A DNA stretch of 64,000 nucleotides from NCBI GenBank assembly GCA_963707015.1, contig CAVPOO010000024.1, forward strand, positions 16,843 to 80,842, read 5' to 3'. Of the stretch, positions 63,550 to 64,000 are shown piece after piece. The stretch is from CAVPOO01 sp963707015. GTDB taxonomy: Bacteria; Pseudomonadota; Gammaproteobacteria; Thiohalobacterales; Thiohalobacteraceae. The notes below the pieces were generated by a model. That model had not been told where the DNA came from. It did no database searches and saw only the letters and a list, made by a program, of their open reading frames with translations. Every line of letters begins with the position of its first letter. The stretch's first letter is position 1. The position numbers were made by a program, and so were the translations under genes.

Positions 63550-64000
63550 ATGATCCGCCTCAAGATTAACGGCCTCACCCATGAGCTGGACGTGGATCCC
63601 GAGATGCCGCTGTTGTGGGCGATTCGGGACGTGGTCGGGCTGACCGGTACCAAGTACGGTTGCGGTCTCGCGCTGTGCGGGGCCTGTACGGTCCACAGTG
63701 ATGGCCAGCCGGTGCGCGCGTGTGTCACGCCGGTGTCGATGGCCGTCGGCAAATCGATAACCACCATTGAGGGTCTGAATTCCGCAGTCGCGCAGGCGGT
63801 ACAGTCGGCCTGGGAAAAGCTCGACGTCGTGCAGTGCGGCTATTGCCAGTCGGGGCAGATTATGTCGGCCGTCGCGCTGTTGGCAGCGAATGCCAATCCC
63901 GACGACGATGCCATCGACACGGCCATGGCGGGCAATATCTGCCGCTGCGCCACCTATGTCCGCATTCGTGCCGCCATCAGGGAGGCCTCCAAGGCATTGA
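63550..64000 (+). CDS. (2Fe-2S) subunit of a xanthine-oxidase-family enzyme, cut by window edge
   Basis: About 150 residues visible, no stop before the end. The plant-type ferredoxin motif GCGLALCGACTVHSDGQPVRAC (cluster I) and the second cluster GYCQSGQIMSAVALL ... NICRCATY are complete. This is the small subunit of isoquinoline/aldehyde oxidoreductase (IorA-like) enzymes; the molybdenum subunit should follow outside the window. AGGAG precedes the ATG. It may be controlled by the sigma-54 activator nearby. Confidence 0.88.
   Translation, partial: MIRLKINGLTHELDVDPEMPLLWAIRDVVGLTGTKYGCGLALCGACTVHSDGQPVRACVTPVSMAVGKSITTIEGLNSAVAQAVQSAWEKLDVVQCGYCQSGQIMSAVALLAANANPDDDAIDTAMAGNICRCATYVRIRAAIREASKAL

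Overview
The window reads as chromosome of a GC-rich gammaproteobacterium that oxidises one-carbon compounds through tetrahydromethanopterin (H4MPT). The taxonomic call is inference: protein families, the sigma-54 AcoR-type regulator and the RAYT/IS110 remnants fit Gammaproteobacteria, but no rRNA or single-copy marker is present. No tRNA, rRNA or CRISPR array was seen.

The left part (1-40 kb) is loosely packed. It holds single genes and short operons for periplasmic redox and stress functions: two di-heme (DHOR-type) cytochromes, a PQQ-type sugar dehydrogenase, a tetraheme cytochrome, a cytochrome c', a Cu/Zn superoxide dismutase, a periplasmic rhodanese, hemerythrin, a copper-type P-ATPase and tandem CorC-like proteins. 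It also has a GH13 sucrose-phosphorylase-like enzyme, a large membrane patatin, a GNAT-nitrilase fusion and many small hypothetical proteins. This half carries debris: a RAYT C-terminal stub, an IS110 N-terminal stub, an internally deleted quinone oxidoreductase, a frameshifted DHOR, and a chimeric secreted-protein remnant. It also carries palindromic MITE-like repeats and eight copies of a UUCG-type GC hairpin, some of which look like the 3' ends of small RNAs.

The right part (40.7-60.5 kb) is a compact C1 island. A methanol-metabolism-type cytochrome c converges on fhcB-fhcA-fhcD-fhcC (formyltransferase/hydrolase complex, minus strand). Divergent from fhc is a plus-strand operon: RFAP synthase, mtdB, ATP-grasp, mch, RimK-like ligase, CitG-like protein, fae. 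Then follow a HisA-like gene, an MfnD-like ATP-grasp gene, mfnF, mfnE, and a minus-strand operon flavoprotein - DUF6513 - DUF447 - mfnB. Together these activate formaldehyde (Fae), oxidise methylene-H4MPT (MtdB, Mch), transfer and release formate (Fhc), and build both H4MPT and a methanofuran-like cofactor.

The segment mfnF to flavoprotein (55.1-60.6 kb) is bracketed by inverted copies of a ~127 bp element whose terminal TAG supplies the stop codon of the gene on each outer side. After it come a sigma-54 activator, a pterin carbinolamine dehydratase and the start of a 2Fe-2S subunit of a molybdenum hydroxylase cut by the window edge.
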